Assembly: GCA_038239345.1 (NCBI GenBank)
Contig: JBBSEX010000017.1
Location: forward strand, 61,641 to 125,640
DNA: 64,000 bases
Direction of reading: 5' to 3'
Source: JBBSEX01 sp038239345
Lineage (GTDB): Bacteria; Acidobacteriota; Terriglobia; Bryobacterales; Bryobacteraceae
The first letter of the stretch is position 1. Every line of letters starts with the position of its first letter. The position numbers and the translations under genes were made by a program. Of the stretch, positions 23,321 to 31,432 are shown piece after piece. Below the pieces are notes generated by a model. The model did no database searches. It was not told where the DNA came from and saw only the letters and a list, made by a program, of their open reading frames with translations.

Positions 23321-24384
23321 GCCGCCTGGCCTGCTGTCACCCATGAGTCATATATTCCGCAGCCTCATCGCGCTTATTGGAATTGTCCCGGTTTGTCTTC
23401 TCGCCGACGATCGACTGGTAACGGTCTCACCTTCTCAGGGAAGTCTCCTTGGTGCACTATATGGCTTTCGTATGGCCGATCGCCTTCACGGTTGGGTCGT
23501 TGTGAAGGACGATTATTGGACCACGGCGGATGCGGGCTATTCATGGCAACAGGTGCCGAAAGCCAAGGCCAAACCACTAGTGCCGGGGTCCCGGGCCGCT
23601 TCTTATTCACCCAGAGCTGTTGGGGGGTCACGGCTGCCTGAGGAGCGTGGAATCGGGCAAACCGGTTCCTGCAAGACCCTGCCTCAGAGCTGCTGCGATT
23701 GAGCACTGATGCTGTCGCCGAGCATCGTGAGTTGCCTTGCAGGGAGCCGGACGAGTGCTCGCCGGTTGTCGCCGACTTCGACCCCGAAGGAAGGGTATTC
23801 TTATCGCATTGGTGTCGCTGCAGCGCGATGAAAAACGTGTCATTGCCTATCGGACCTCGGACGGTGGGCACAAATGGCAAAGACCAAATCGCCAGGCGGA
23901 ATCGTACTTAGAAATTCCATTGAGGTTAGGATAACTGGGGATCGTCAGGCGATGCTCGCGATAAGCGGCCGTTTCTACGTGACAACCGATTTTGGTGAGT
24001 CTTGGATTGCTGTGAAACAGCCCCAACTAGACAAACAACTGTGCGATGAATCCAGTCTTCCCTATGAAATCGCTTTCGTGAGTAGACAGGCTCAAGACCT
24101 ATGATGGATGGATTCTTCGTACAGATAATGGCGGAGCGACCTGGCGAGTCAGCAGTTTGGGACAGCAAGCTATTACGATGCCTAGTGGGTGGGACTCGTG
24201 GATCAGTTTCGCCGATAGAGATCATGGCGTAGTTGTTCTTAACAATCGAGCGTTCGAAACACAGGATGGGGGCAACACTTGGACTCCTGTGGGTAGCAAG
24301 GAGCAACACCTCGCTGCTGTCTCGTGTACGGCGGACGGTTGTTTTCTCAGTTCAGATCGTCGGCTGTCGCATTTGAGATTTTGA
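23313..24384 (+). pseudogene. Decayed exported beta-propeller (BNR/Ycf48-like) protein gene
   Basis: A broken gene for an exported repeat protein. It opens with a signal peptide after ATG 23313 or 23346 (MSHIFRSLIALIGIVPVCLLADD) and contains phrases typical of BNR/Ycf48-type propellers: DYWTTADAGYSWQQV, YRTSDGGHKWQ, YVTTDFGESW, LRTDNGGATW and FETQDGGNTW, each a D-x-G-x-x-W blade motif. The homologous reading moves through at least four frame changes: frame 0 to about 23590, then frame 2 (with a TGA at 23639), frame 1 near 23800-23885, frame 0 to 24104, then frame 1 to 24384. Neighbouring genes are intact, so the frameshifts are unlikely to be assembly errors. The 51-bp repeat precedes it and recurs just after it. 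Confidence 0.85.
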
Positions 24385-24406
24385 ACCCAATGTGAGTTGT
24401 CCGGCG

Positions 24407-24457
24407 AATGCTACTTTATACGAATCTTAAGTCGCCGGAGTAATATCGGATGTGGCC
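24407..24457 (+). repeat. 51-bp direct repeat, copy 2
   Basis: Second copy of 23270-23320, with two differences (A for C at 24430, T for C at 24444). Its GGAG ribosome site (24437-24440) serves the kinase gene, whose GTG start is at 24452. The ATG used in copy 1 is also present (24450) but is out of frame here. Confidence 0.9.
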
Positions 24458-25939
24458 TCTGTTACCCCGATGCCCGCCTCTGAAGCCCCGGACGTTCCGT
24501 ACCTATCGGCGATCTATCGTGTCGGCGCCTTCGCGCTTTCCGTACTCGCGGTGATCGCGGTAAGCGCAGCGGCCTGGTTCCTGGAATTAAATCTCGCCTC
24601 GGCCAGCCTGATCCAGCTTCTGGTGATCGTCGTTCTTTCCCGCCAGGTGGGAATATGGCCCGCCAGCGTGGCGTCGGTTACCGCCGTCGGCTGCTTAAAT
24701 TATCTCTTCATCACGCCGATGTTCACCTTCACCGTGGCCGATCCTCACAATTGGGTGGCGCTGGTCGTCTTTGAAAGTTGTGCGCTTTTCGTCAGCCGCC
24801 TTTCGACGAAAGCCCATACCCAGGCTATGATCGCCGAAAAGGAACGGCGCGACACGCAACGGCTTTATGAGGTCAGCCAACTGATGCTGCTGATCAACCG
24901 GGAAAGCGCTCCGGGTGCGCAAATCGTCAATCTGATCGCCCGCATCTTTGAACCGCAAGCGGTGATCCTGTTCGATTCACAACTGGCGCGGATCGATCCC
25001 ATGGGCGATGTCTCGACAGAAATGGAAGAAGAGGTGCGGAGCACTTACTTTCGCGATCGTGACAGCTACGATGCGGTGAGCACCAAATGGTATCGCGTGC
25101 TCCGCCTGGGATCTCTGCCGATGGGCACGCTGGCTGTACGATCGCCGGAATTGACAGCTCCGGTTGTAAATGCGTTGGCTTCATTGGTTGCCGTGGCGCT
25201 GGAACGGGCGCGAGCCTTCGAAGCCGAGAGCCGAGCCTTGGCGGGCCGGGACGTGGAAAAGCTGCGCGCCGCGGTACTGGACGCCTTGGCGCACGAGGTG
25301 AAGACTCCCTTAACTGCGATCATCACGGCGACGGGCGGCCTGCTGGAAGATGCAACCCTTTCGGCGCTACAGCGCGACTTGCTTTCTTTAATCGATGAGC
25401 AAGCCGGGCAATTGAAATCGCTCACTACACGGTTGCTGAAAACCGCCAAGATGGACTCGACCGAAGTGAAGCTGCAGCGGCACGTGCTTTGTCTGAAAGA
25501 AATCACTTCCGATATGGTGGCGATGGTAGGGGACCGCGTTAGCGAGCACCAGATTATCTTCGATGTGCGCGATCCGGAAGCCTGTACAAATGCCGACCGG
25601 GACTTGCTATCTCTGGCGCTTAGCCAATTGGTGGATAACGCCGCGAACTATTCCATGCCGCGGAGCACGATCACTGTCGGCGGATCGGCCACCGACGGAG
25701 AGGTTCAAGTTTATGTTCGGAACACCGGTAGCGCGATTCCACAGGACTCCCGGCAGCGCATCTTCGACCGCTTTTACCGGCTTCCCGGCAGTGAGCATCG
25801 GGCCAGTGGCTCAGGCATTGGGTTATCGGTCGCAAAAAAGATCGTGGATGCGCACCACGGCCGGATCTGGGTAGCGGACGATAGCGACGCCACCGTGTTC
25901 TGGGTAGGACTGCCGCGAGTGCCGAGGAGCGAAATCTGA
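24452..25939 (+). CDS. KdpD-like membrane sensor histidine kinase lacking the N-terminal KdpD domain
   Basis: A 495-residue kinase with four N-terminal transmembrane helices (about 25-118) whose loop segment LNYLFITPMFTFTVADPHNW matches the DUF4118 sensor region of KdpD, a GAF-like cytoplasmic region (about 135-255), HisKA with His281 (LDALAHEVKTPLTAI) and an HATPase domain (NAANYS N-box, SGSGIGLSVAKK). The KdpD cytoplasmic N-terminal module and USP domain (about 370 residues) are missing and no kdpABC genes are nearby, so the potassium role cannot be assumed. Start: GTG 24452, 11 nt after GGAG; ATG 24470 is the alternative. Its TGA overlaps the CTG start of the next gene. Confidence 0.88.
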   Translation: MASVTPMPASEAPDVPYLSAIYRVGAFALSVLAVIAVSAAAWFLELNLASASLIQLLVIVVLSRQVGIWPASVASVTAVGCLNYLFITPMFTFTVADPHNWVALVVFESCALFVSRLSTKAHTQAMIAEKERRDTQRLYEVSQLMLLINRESAPGAQIVNLIARIFEPQAVILFDSQLARIDPMGDVSTEMEEEVRSTYFRDRDSYDAVSTKWYRVLRLGSLPMGTLAVRSPELTAPVVNALASLVAVALERARAFEAESRALAGRDVEKLRAAVLDALAHEVKTPLTAIITATGGLLEDATLSALQRDLLSLIDEQAGQLKSLTTRLLKTAKMDSTEVKLQRHVLCLKEITSDMVAMVGDRVSEHQIIFDVRDPEACTNADRDLLSLALSQLVDNAANYSMPRSTITVGGSATDGEVQVYVRNTGSAIPQDSRQRIFDRFYRLPGSEHRASGSGIGLSVAKKIVDAHHGRIWVADDSDATVFWVGLPRVPRSEI

Positions 25940-26646
25940 GTAAATCACAGGGCAAGGTTTTAGTTGTCGACGACGAGTCCACCATTCGCCGCGCATTACT
26001 GGCCGCTCTTGGCGCCATGAATTTTGAAGTCTCGGAAGAGCGTACTGGGGAGCGGGCACTGGAGTTGTTGCGCACCGATCATTTCGATGCCGTGCTCTTG
26101 GATATCAACATGCCGGGCCTCGGCGGAATCGATACCTGCCGCGCGCTGCGCAAACAGAATCCCCATGTCGGCATCATTATGCTCACCGTACGCGACGGTC
26201 CCGAAGATAAAGTGGAGTCGCTGGATGCGGGGGCCGACGATTATGTCACCAAGCCTTTCATTTTGCGCGAGCTTGCGGCCCGGTTGCGCGCAACTGTAAG
26301 GCGAGCCCGCGCTACCGGTATCCAACCTTCGACGATTCAAGTCGGCGATGTCGTCCTCGATACCGAAAAGCGCTTACTTACGAAGAGCGGCGAGCCCGTT
26401 CGCTTGACGCCGAAAGAATTCGAATTGCTGCATTACTTGATGGCCCACGCCGGCGTTCCCGTTCCCCATGCGCGATTGTTGCAGGCTATCTGGGGTCCGG
26501 AATATGGCGGCGAAGTAGAATATCTGCGGACTTTTGTGCGCCAGTTACGAAAGAAATTCGATGACGCCGAAGATGGCCCGCAATATATTTTTACCGAGCC
26601 ATATATCGGATATCGATTTCGCGATCCCGACCCCAAGACAGCGTGA
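25936..26646 (+). CDS. OmpR/KdpE-family response regulator with CTG start
   Basis: Winged-helix response regulator paired with the preceding kinase. It has 236 residues from the CTG at 25936: receiver (acidic Asp12-Asp13, phosphoacceptor Asp56, Lys about 107 in YVTKPFI) and an OmpR-type winged helix (LTPKEFELLHYL ... GPEYGGEVEYLRTFVRQLRKKF ... YIGYRF). No ATG, GTG or TTG occurs in frame between the stop at 25882 and this point; the only other start, ATG 26017 (Met28), would delete the acidic pocket and first strand. A GAGGAG ribosome site (25924-25929) lies 6 nt before the CTG, and CTGA overlaps the kinase stop. A true CTG start is therefore the best reading. Confidence 0.85.
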   Translation: MSKSQGKVLVVDDESTIRRALLAALGAMNFEVSEERTGERALELLRTDHFDAVLLDINMPGLGGIDTCRALRKQNPHVGIIMLTVRDGPEDKVESLDAGADDYVTKPFILRELAARLRATVRRARATGIQPSTIQVGDVVLDTEKRLLTKSGEPVRLTPKEFELLHYLMAHAGVPVPHARLLQAIWGPEYGGEVEYLRTFVRQLRKKFDDAEDGPQYIFTEPYIGYRFRDPDPKTA

Positions 26647-26919
26647 ATTGGGGTCGGGCCCATACGGGCCGGAACCGGAATGAGTTAAATTTCCTTGCAT
26701 ATTAGAGACAAATCGGATCGCCAGATAAAGCCCCGCCACCTACTCGAACCAAAGCGTCTCCACTCAATTCAATCGTGGTGGCGATCAGCGCAGTATCGCT
26801 ACAGGCTAATGTACCCGCCACTCCTCCGGCGTCATGTTTAGTTCACTGGGGAGAATCGTTCTTTATGCCTCCCTTATGACTTCGTTTCCATAATTGCATC
26901 AGGAGAAAAAGGTACCGCT

Positions 26920-28506
26920 ATGTTCAAGGAGACTTTGCTTCACCATACCTTGGCCTTTAGATGTCTCTGTTGGGGTTCTATCGTATCGGTGGGGTTATTC
27001 GCCCAACAGACCGACCAGTCTACGGGCGCTATGCCAACCCAATCCGCGCCAACCCAAGCGCAGGATAGTGGTGCGGCCATTCGGGAAGAACTGCAAGCGA
27101 TGAAGGCCCGGATTTTGCAGTTGGAGGCCGAACTTGGCCGAATTGCGACGGTTCAAAAAACTACCACGGTGGCGGCAACCAGCCCGGTTCCAGTATTGAA
27201 CCCGAAGAGCAGCGCACCCACGGCGCCCGTGGCCGCTAACGATAACGCGGTTCCCGAGCCGTTTTCGAAGTATGACTACACGTGGCTGACCGGTAATTCC
27301 CGGACAACCGTGTCGCCACTCGATTCCAAAGTGTTTACCGGGGAATTCCGCGTGGATTCCAACTACACTCACGATTTCAATCACCCGAAGGACAATACGA
27401 TTGGCGGATCGAGCGAGATCTTCCGCTCTGGCGAATTCCAATTGACGCAGCTGGGTATTGGCGGCGATTTTCATTGGGAAAATGTTCGCGGGCGCTTCAT
27501 GACGCAGTTCGGGTTGTATTCACAAACCACGCCGCGCAATGATGCCAGCCCTTCGCGTGGACAATGGAATCTGGACAATGCCTATCGCTACATTTCTGAA
27601 GCTTATGGCGGTTATCATTTCGATAAGCTGCACGGGATCAACGTCGACGCCGGGATTTTCATGTCCTATATCGGGCTGTACAGCTACTATCAGTTCGATA
27701 ACTGGGCCTACCAGCCGTCGTATGTTTCCTCAAACACGCCGTGGTTCTTTAACGGAGTTCGCGTCCAAATCTTCCCCACGGATAAATTGAAGATCGAGCC
27801 GTGGTTTATCAACGGCTGGCAATCGTACGGCAAGTACAATAAAGCGCCGGGCGTAGGTGGACAGATTCTGTATCGGCCGAACGGCTCGATTTCCATCGTC
27901 TCCAATAACTATTGGGGCACCGATACGCTGGGCAATCCGGACCGGAAGCGAGTTCATACCGACGACAGTATCCAGGTGAAGTATTACGATCATCCGGAAC
28001 GCGGCATCACGAAAGCCGCGGCGACATTGACGATCGACGCCGGTTGCGAATATGGCGGAAACGTCAGCTGTAGCGGAGCCGACCACAAGCCCGCTCAATA
28101 TTTCCTGGGCTTCATGGCTTACAACCGGGTGTGGTTCCATCACGATCTTTTTGCCATGACTTTGGGTGGCGGCGCTATCAATAATCCAGGGCGCTACCTG
28201 GTGCTGGTCCCGCCAATCAATGGTGCGACCGCGGCTACCGGTACGCCTTATTTCACAGCAAATCCGGGCGACCCCTATAAAGCCTGGGACGCATCGGCCA
28301 CTTTCGATTACATGCCCAAACAGTACCTGACGTGGCGTTTGGAATATAACCACCGCGCCGCGAACGTTCCTTATTTCTCCGGCCCGGGAGGCATTACGCC
28401 CCAGGGAGGAAACATGGGTTCACTCGGGTCTTATGTGCAGGATTTTACTCCGGATCTCCGCAAGTATGAGAACCGGATTACGATCGCGCTCTTGCTGAAG
28501 CTTTAG
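26920..28506 (+). CDS. Outer-membrane beta-barrel porin (BBP2/OmpL-like)
   Basis: A 528-residue exported barrel protein. A basic/hydrophobic N-terminus (MFKETLLHHTLAFRCLCWGSIVSVGLFAQ, cleavage after AQ) is followed by a coiled-coil-like stretch (EELQAMKARILQLEAELGRI, about 52-72), a Thr/Ala/Pro linker, then a long beta-rich region from about residue 115 with FRVDSNYTHDFNHPKDNT, typical of the BBP2 (OmpL-like) porins. It ends in LLLKL rather than an aromatic. Porins of this family let small solutes cross the outer membrane; substrate unknown. The 273-bp gap before it (26647-26919) shows only a GC-rich hairpin near 26657 and an AGGAG-type site before the ATG. A strong terminator follows. Confidence 0.85.
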   Translation: MFKETLLHHTLAFRCLCWGSIVSVGLFAQQTDQSTGAMPTQSAPTQAQDSGAAIREELQAMKARILQLEAELGRIATVQKTTTVAATSPVPVLNPKSSAPTAPVAANDNAVPEPFSKYDYTWLTGNSRTTVSPLDSKVFTGEFRVDSNYTHDFNHPKDNTIGGSSEIFRSGEFQLTQLGIGGDFHWENVRGRFMTQFGLYSQTTPRNDASPSRGQWNLDNAYRYISEAYGGYHFDKLHGINVDAGIFMSYIGLYSYYQFDNWAYQPSYVSSNTPWFFNGVRVQIFPTDKLKIEPWFINGWQSYGKYNKAPGVGGQILYRPNGSISIVSNNYWGTDTLGNPDRKRVHTDDSIQVKYYDHPERGITKAAATLTIDAGCEYGGNVSCSGADHKPAQYFLGFMAYNRVWFHHDLFAMTLGGGAINNPGRYLVLVPPINGATAATGTPYFTANPGDPYKAWDASATFDYMPKQYLTWRLEYNHRAANVPYFSGPGGITPQGGNMGSLGSYVQDFTPDLRKYENRITIALLLKL

Positions 28507-28532
28507 CTTTCGAATTGGGAACGGGTCGGAGT

Positions 28533-28570
28533 GGGAAGAGCGGCTACACGCTGTCTCTTCCCGATTTTTT
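28533..28570 (+). terminator. Rho-independent terminator of the porin gene
   Basis: Stem GGGAAGAG (28533-28540) against CTCTTCCC (28555-28562), with an inner GCG/CGC extension, followed by GATTTTTT at 28563-28570. It lies 26 bp after the porin stop. Confidence 0.9.
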
Positions 28571-28573
28571 GTT

Positions 28574-28825
28574 ATGGTCAAACTTCTTACGCTAACCACG
28601 AAGCCGCCTCCGAGTTCCTTAGAGTTTAAACGCCTCCGGGCGATCGCCTATCAGCCCGCAGACTTCATCGAGCTTTCCGAACTTTGCCGCAAGCAGGCCG
28701 GATATTATCGCGTGCTGTATTTGGAGTGCGACGCCCCGGATACCCGTAAGATCTATCGCCAGATGGATCGGCAGTGGATGGAACCGGCGCGTGAGTGTAA
28801 GGAGCGGATTGCGCCGTCGTCATAG
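28574..28825 (+). CDS. Small hypothetical protein
   Basis: An 83-residue basic, soluble protein of unknown family. Third-codon composition resembles neighbouring genes (GCC, CGC, GGC endings), which favours real coding. It begins 3 nt after the T-run of the porin terminator and has no Shine-Dalgarno, so its promoter and start are uncertain. A Cys in SELCRKQAGYYRVLYLEC and charged ends are the only features. It could instead be non-coding; confidence is moderate at best. Confidence 0.45.
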   Translation: MVKLLTLTTKPPPSSLEFKRLRAIAYQPADFIELSELCRKQAGYYRVLYLECDAPDTRKIYRQMDRQWMEPARECKERIAPSS

Positions 28826-28873
28826 GTTCCTCGCAGCAGCGTACCGTTCCGCTGGTGCATAATAGACCACACT

Positions 28874-30259
28874 ATGTGGAAAGCCGCCGCCCTCCTCGCG
28901 CTATTTCTGACCGGTCTTTGCGCCGCCCCGGCGGGTAAAGATCAATCAGCCGACCCTCGATTGAAGCATTCCTTCCGCAAGCCCGATCAGAACGGCTGGA
29001 TTTATGTTCATCTGGAAGGCTCGCCAGCCGAAATCGGTTATCAGCATGGCTGTTTGTTGGCCCACGAAATTGCCGACACACAAAAAGCGGTGGCGCTTCA
29101 TCTCACCCACGATTCAAAACCCTGGTCGTTCTTTCGCGACGCGGCCCAAAACGTTTTCTGGCCGCACATCGAAGCCGAGTATCGGGCCGAACTGGAAGGC
29201 ATCGTCCAAGGTCTAAAAACGCAGGGCGTGAAAGTCGATCTTTGGGATCTGGTCGCCACCAACGCCTGGCTGGAACTCGACGGCTACTACACCGGCTGGT
29301 ATGACAAAAAGCACGCTCCGGTCGGAGAACATTGCAGCGCCTTCATCGCCACGGGCAGCTTCACTAGCGACGGGAAACCGCTGATCGCCCATAACAATTG
29401 GACGGATTATCTAACCGGCAGCCGCTGGAATATTATCTTCGATATCACGCCAGCCAAGGGTTATCACTTAATCATGGACGGCATGCCGGGTCTGATCCAT
29501 AGCGGCGACGATTTCGGCATCAATTCCGCCGGATTAATGATCACCGAAACCACCATCAGCCAATTTCATGGTTTCGATCCGAACGGCGTTCCGGAGTTTG
29601 TCCGGGCCCGCAAAGCGATGCAGCATTCCGGCACGATTGACGAGTTCGTTGGCATCATGAAGGATGGCAACAATGGCGGCTATGCCAATGACTGGCTGGT
29701 GGCCGACCGCAAGACGAATGAAATCGCCAGCCTGGAACTGGGGCTCAAAAATATCAATTTGAAGCGCACCAAGGACGGCTATTTCGTCGGCTCCAACTAT
29801 CCGATCGACCCCAAACTGATTTCCGAAGAGACCGATTTCCCGATCGCCGATTCCAGTGTCAGCCCCAATGCCAGGCATCTGCGCTGGGATGATTTGATCG
29901 CCAAGAACAAGGGGCGGCTGGACGTCGCGCTGGCGAAACGCTTCCTCTCCGACCACTACGATACGTTTGAGAAAAAAGATCAACCCAGTGAGCGGACGCT
30001 CTGCGGGCATATCGATCTTTCGTCGCGGGGATCAAAGCCGTGGATGCCGGCCTATGGCGCCGCTGGTGCCGTGCAAGCGAAAGCCGCCAATTCCGCGATG
30101 GCGGCGAAGATGTCCTTCGAAGCGGCCATGGGCCACCCTTGCGGGATCCACTTCAAGGCGGCCGATCATCTAAAGAGGCATCCCGAGTTCGCCTGGCAAA
30201 AGCCGCTTCTGCGCGATCTGGATTCCCATCCCTGGACCACATTTCAAGCCGGACAGTGA
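28874..30259 (+). CDS. Exported C45/phospholipase-B-like Ntn-hydrolase
   Basis: A 461-residue exported hydrolase. Signal peptide residues 1-18 (MWKAAALLALFLTGLCAA). The fold matches the acyl-CoA:6-APA acyltransferase (peptidase C45)/phospholipase-B-like Ntn-hydrolases: an N-terminal helical part with LEGSPAEIGYQHG, then Cys154 in EHCSAFIATG, which would become the N-terminal nucleophile after self-cleavage, followed by SDGKPLIAHNNW and DDFGINSAGLMITETTI, and later NYP and DHYDTFEKKDQPSERTLCGH. Members hydrolyse amide or acyl-ester bonds; the substrate here is unknown. A CATAAT at 28858-28863 lies 10 nt before the ATG. No accessory gene is adjacent. Confidence 0.8.
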   Translation: MWKAAALLALFLTGLCAAPAGKDQSADPRLKHSFRKPDQNGWIYVHLEGSPAEIGYQHGCLLAHEIADTQKAVALHLTHDSKPWSFFRDAAQNVFWPHIEAEYRAELEGIVQGLKTQGVKVDLWDLVATNAWLELDGYYTGWYDKKHAPVGEHCSAFIATGSFTSDGKPLIAHNNWTDYLTGSRWNIIFDITPAKGYHLIMDGMPGLIHSGDDFGINSAGLMITETTISQFHGFDPNGVPEFVRARKAMQHSGTIDEFVGIMKDGNNGGYANDWLVADRKTNEIASLELGLKNINLKRTKDGYFVGSNYPIDPKLISEETDFPIADSSVSPNARHLRWDDLIAKNKGRLDVALAKRFLSDHYDTFEKKDQPSERTLCGHIDLSSRGSKPWMPAYGAAGAVQAKAANSAMAAKMSFEAAMGHPCGIHFKAADHLKRHPEFAWQKPLLRDLDSHPWTTFQAGQ

Positions 30260-30445
30260 CAAAACGCCCTAGCCACTCACCCCCAGTGCTGATCGATCTC
30301 ACCGGCGCATTTGTAGGACGTTAGTCCTGGAACACTCGCGGGAGAGTCCTGGAACCGGCGTAAGTGCTCTACTATACGCTACTTAGTCTCAATAAATACA
30401 CCTGGATAACGTGTTAAGTGCAAGGAATGTGCTCCCGGTGCTAAC

Positions 30446-30457
30446 AGGCTATAGCCT
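30446..30457. promoter_or_regulatory. 12-bp palindrome upstream of the CarD-type gene
   Basis: AGGCTATAGCCT, a perfect palindrome, within a larger imperfect inverted repeat (GTGC at 30438-30441, GCAC at 30460-30463). It lies 52 bp upstream of the -35 box of the CarD-type gene. It could be an operator or a transcript hairpin; nothing else indicates which. The surrounding 30260-30578 stretch holds no gene; an 11-bp repeat AGTCCTGGAAC occurs at 30323 and 30345. Confidence 0.45.
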
Positions 30458-30508
30458 AGGCACTTGCCCGGTTGTCACCCGATGCGGTGGGCGGTCGATA
30501 CAAAACTA

Positions 30509-30537
30509 TTGACAAGAGATTAAGTTCGGCTTAATAT
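30509..30537 (+). promoter_or_regulatory. Consensus sigma-70-type promoter of the CarD-type gene
   Basis: TTGACA (30509-30514), 17-bp spacer, TAATAT (30532-30537). This is the most canonical promoter found in the window. It leaves a leader of about 50 nt before the ATG at 30594. Confidence 0.85.
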
Positions 30538-30593
30538 TTCATTTCGTTGCCACTAAGTGAACGAACAACCACGTTAAGGTGTATCGATCAGCT

Positions 30594-31103
30594 ATGTTCT
30601 TTCAAGTAGGCGAGAAGGTAGTGTATCCCAACCACGGCGTTGGGACAATCGAGAATATCAGCAGCCGGTCGTTCGGAGCTCAATTCGAACGATTTTATTT
30701 GCTCCGGCTGTCATGCAATAGCCTGACCGTGATGGTCCCTTTCTCTCACGTGGACAACGTGGGACTGCGAAAACTCACCAAAAACGGTGAGGTGGCGAAG
30801 GTCATCTTGTTTCTGTCGAATGGAGCATGCAAACTGAGCCAGGATTGGAAAAACAGATTTAAAGAGAATTCCGAGAAAATGCGCGGAGGCAGCCTGCTGG
30901 AGGTAGCCGAGGTGCTAAAGATGCTTCTGATTTTGCAATTGGATAAGCCATTATCGTTCCGAGAAAAAAAGATGCTGGATCGCGCCCGGCATATGCTGAT
31001 TACGGAGCTTTCCTTGACACGGGGTTTATGTCAGATGGACGCCGTTACCGTTTTAGATAAAGCGCTGAATAAGTCCTCATTGCATCTTCCAGAGGCACTC
31101 TAG
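30594..31103 (+). CDS. CarD/CdnL-family RNA polymerase-binding regulator
   Basis: A 169-residue CarD-type protein. The N-terminal Tudor-like RNA-polymerase-interaction domain (residues 1-70) opens with MFFQVGEKVVYPNHGVGTIENI and continues FYLLRL..VMVPFSHVDNVGLRKL, typical of proteins that bind the beta subunit and stabilise open promoter complexes. The C-terminal half is all-helical (SFREKKMLDRARHMLITELSLT), as in CdnL. Start: ATG 30594 is preferred over GTG 30579, since the former begins the conserved domain. A consensus promoter precedes it. It overlaps the convergent 43-residue peptide gene by 4 nt. Confidence 0.9.
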   Translation: MFFQVGEKVVYPNHGVGTIENISSRSFGAQFERFYLLRLSCNSLTVMVPFSHVDNVGLRKLTKNGEVAKVILFLSNGACKLSQDWKNRFKENSEKMRGGSLLEVAEVLKMLLILQLDKPLSFREKKMLDRARHMLITELSLTRGLCQMDAVTVLDKALNKSSLHLPEAL

Positions 31104-31231
31104 TCGAATTCCCGGCAAGTAATCGCCTTAGTTTCTTCCTCGCCGATTTGCAGTTTCCGTTGCTCCTGGTAGTTCGAAAGTCCCCAAACTATCAGGAGCC
31201 CTAATACCAGTACGGCAGCCAGAAAAGTCAC
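31100..31231 (-). CDS. 43-residue single-span membrane peptide
   Basis: GTG start at 31231 is supported by AGGAGGG 6 nt upstream, the strongest ribosome site in this part of the window. The peptide is one hydrophobic helix (MTFLAAVLVLGLLIVWGLS) followed by a charged cytoplasmic or periplasmic tail (NYQEQRKLQIGEEETKAI) with a Cys near the end. It is converging with the CarD-type gene and divergent from the zinc-ribbon gene. It is too short for a family call. A longer in-frame reading (69 residues to 31309) lacks a ribosome site and is rejected. Confidence 0.6.
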   Translation of the reverse strand: MTFLAAVLVLGLLIVWGLSNYQEQRKLQIGEEETKAITCREFD

Positions 31232-31299
31232 AGAGTTCCCTCCTAATTTGGAAGAAGGTGCCTCGCATCCAGGAAATTTCTCAAACAATTTTTGCTTTG

Positions 31300-31319
31300 A
31301 TCCCCCCAAATAGGGGGAT
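31300..31319. promoter_or_regulatory. Inverted repeat between divergent genes
   Basis: ATCCCCC (31300-31306, with one extra C) and GGGGGAT (31313-31319) enclose a short AT spacer. It lies between the 43-residue peptide gene and the zinc-ribbon gene, where a shared operator would be expected. Its role is not known. Confidence 0.4.
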
Positions 31320-31394
31320 AATGTGATGCACGCATTGGGGAGGGGTTACAATCGGTGTTAGGACTGAAGGTGAGGCCGCCTAAGTTGACGACCT

Positions 31395-31432
31395 TACCCG
31401 GCAGTGCTAGGAACACTAAATGACTACGGGTA
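31395..31432 (+). promoter_or_regulatory. Possible structured mRNA leader of the zinc-ribbon gene
   Basis: TACCCG (31395-31400) pairs with CGGGTA (31427-31432), and within it AGTG (31403-31406) pairs with CACT (31414-31417), giving two nested stems 46 bp before the ATG. A TACAAT at 31347 may be the -10. I do not recognise it as a known riboswitch class. Confidence 0.3.

Noticed and set aside
23313..24384. Programmed frameshifting or split functional genes in the propeller region
   Set aside because: Four unrelated frame changes and an in-frame stop fit decay; no slippery-site signals were recognised.
24452..26646. Full KdpDE potassium system
   Set aside because: The kinase lacks the N-terminal KdpD modules and no kdpABC genes are present, so only the fold similarity is kept.
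26657..26670. GGCCC/GGGCC hairpin after the response regulator
   Set aside because: Only 5 bp and no T-run; not enough for an intrinsic terminator.
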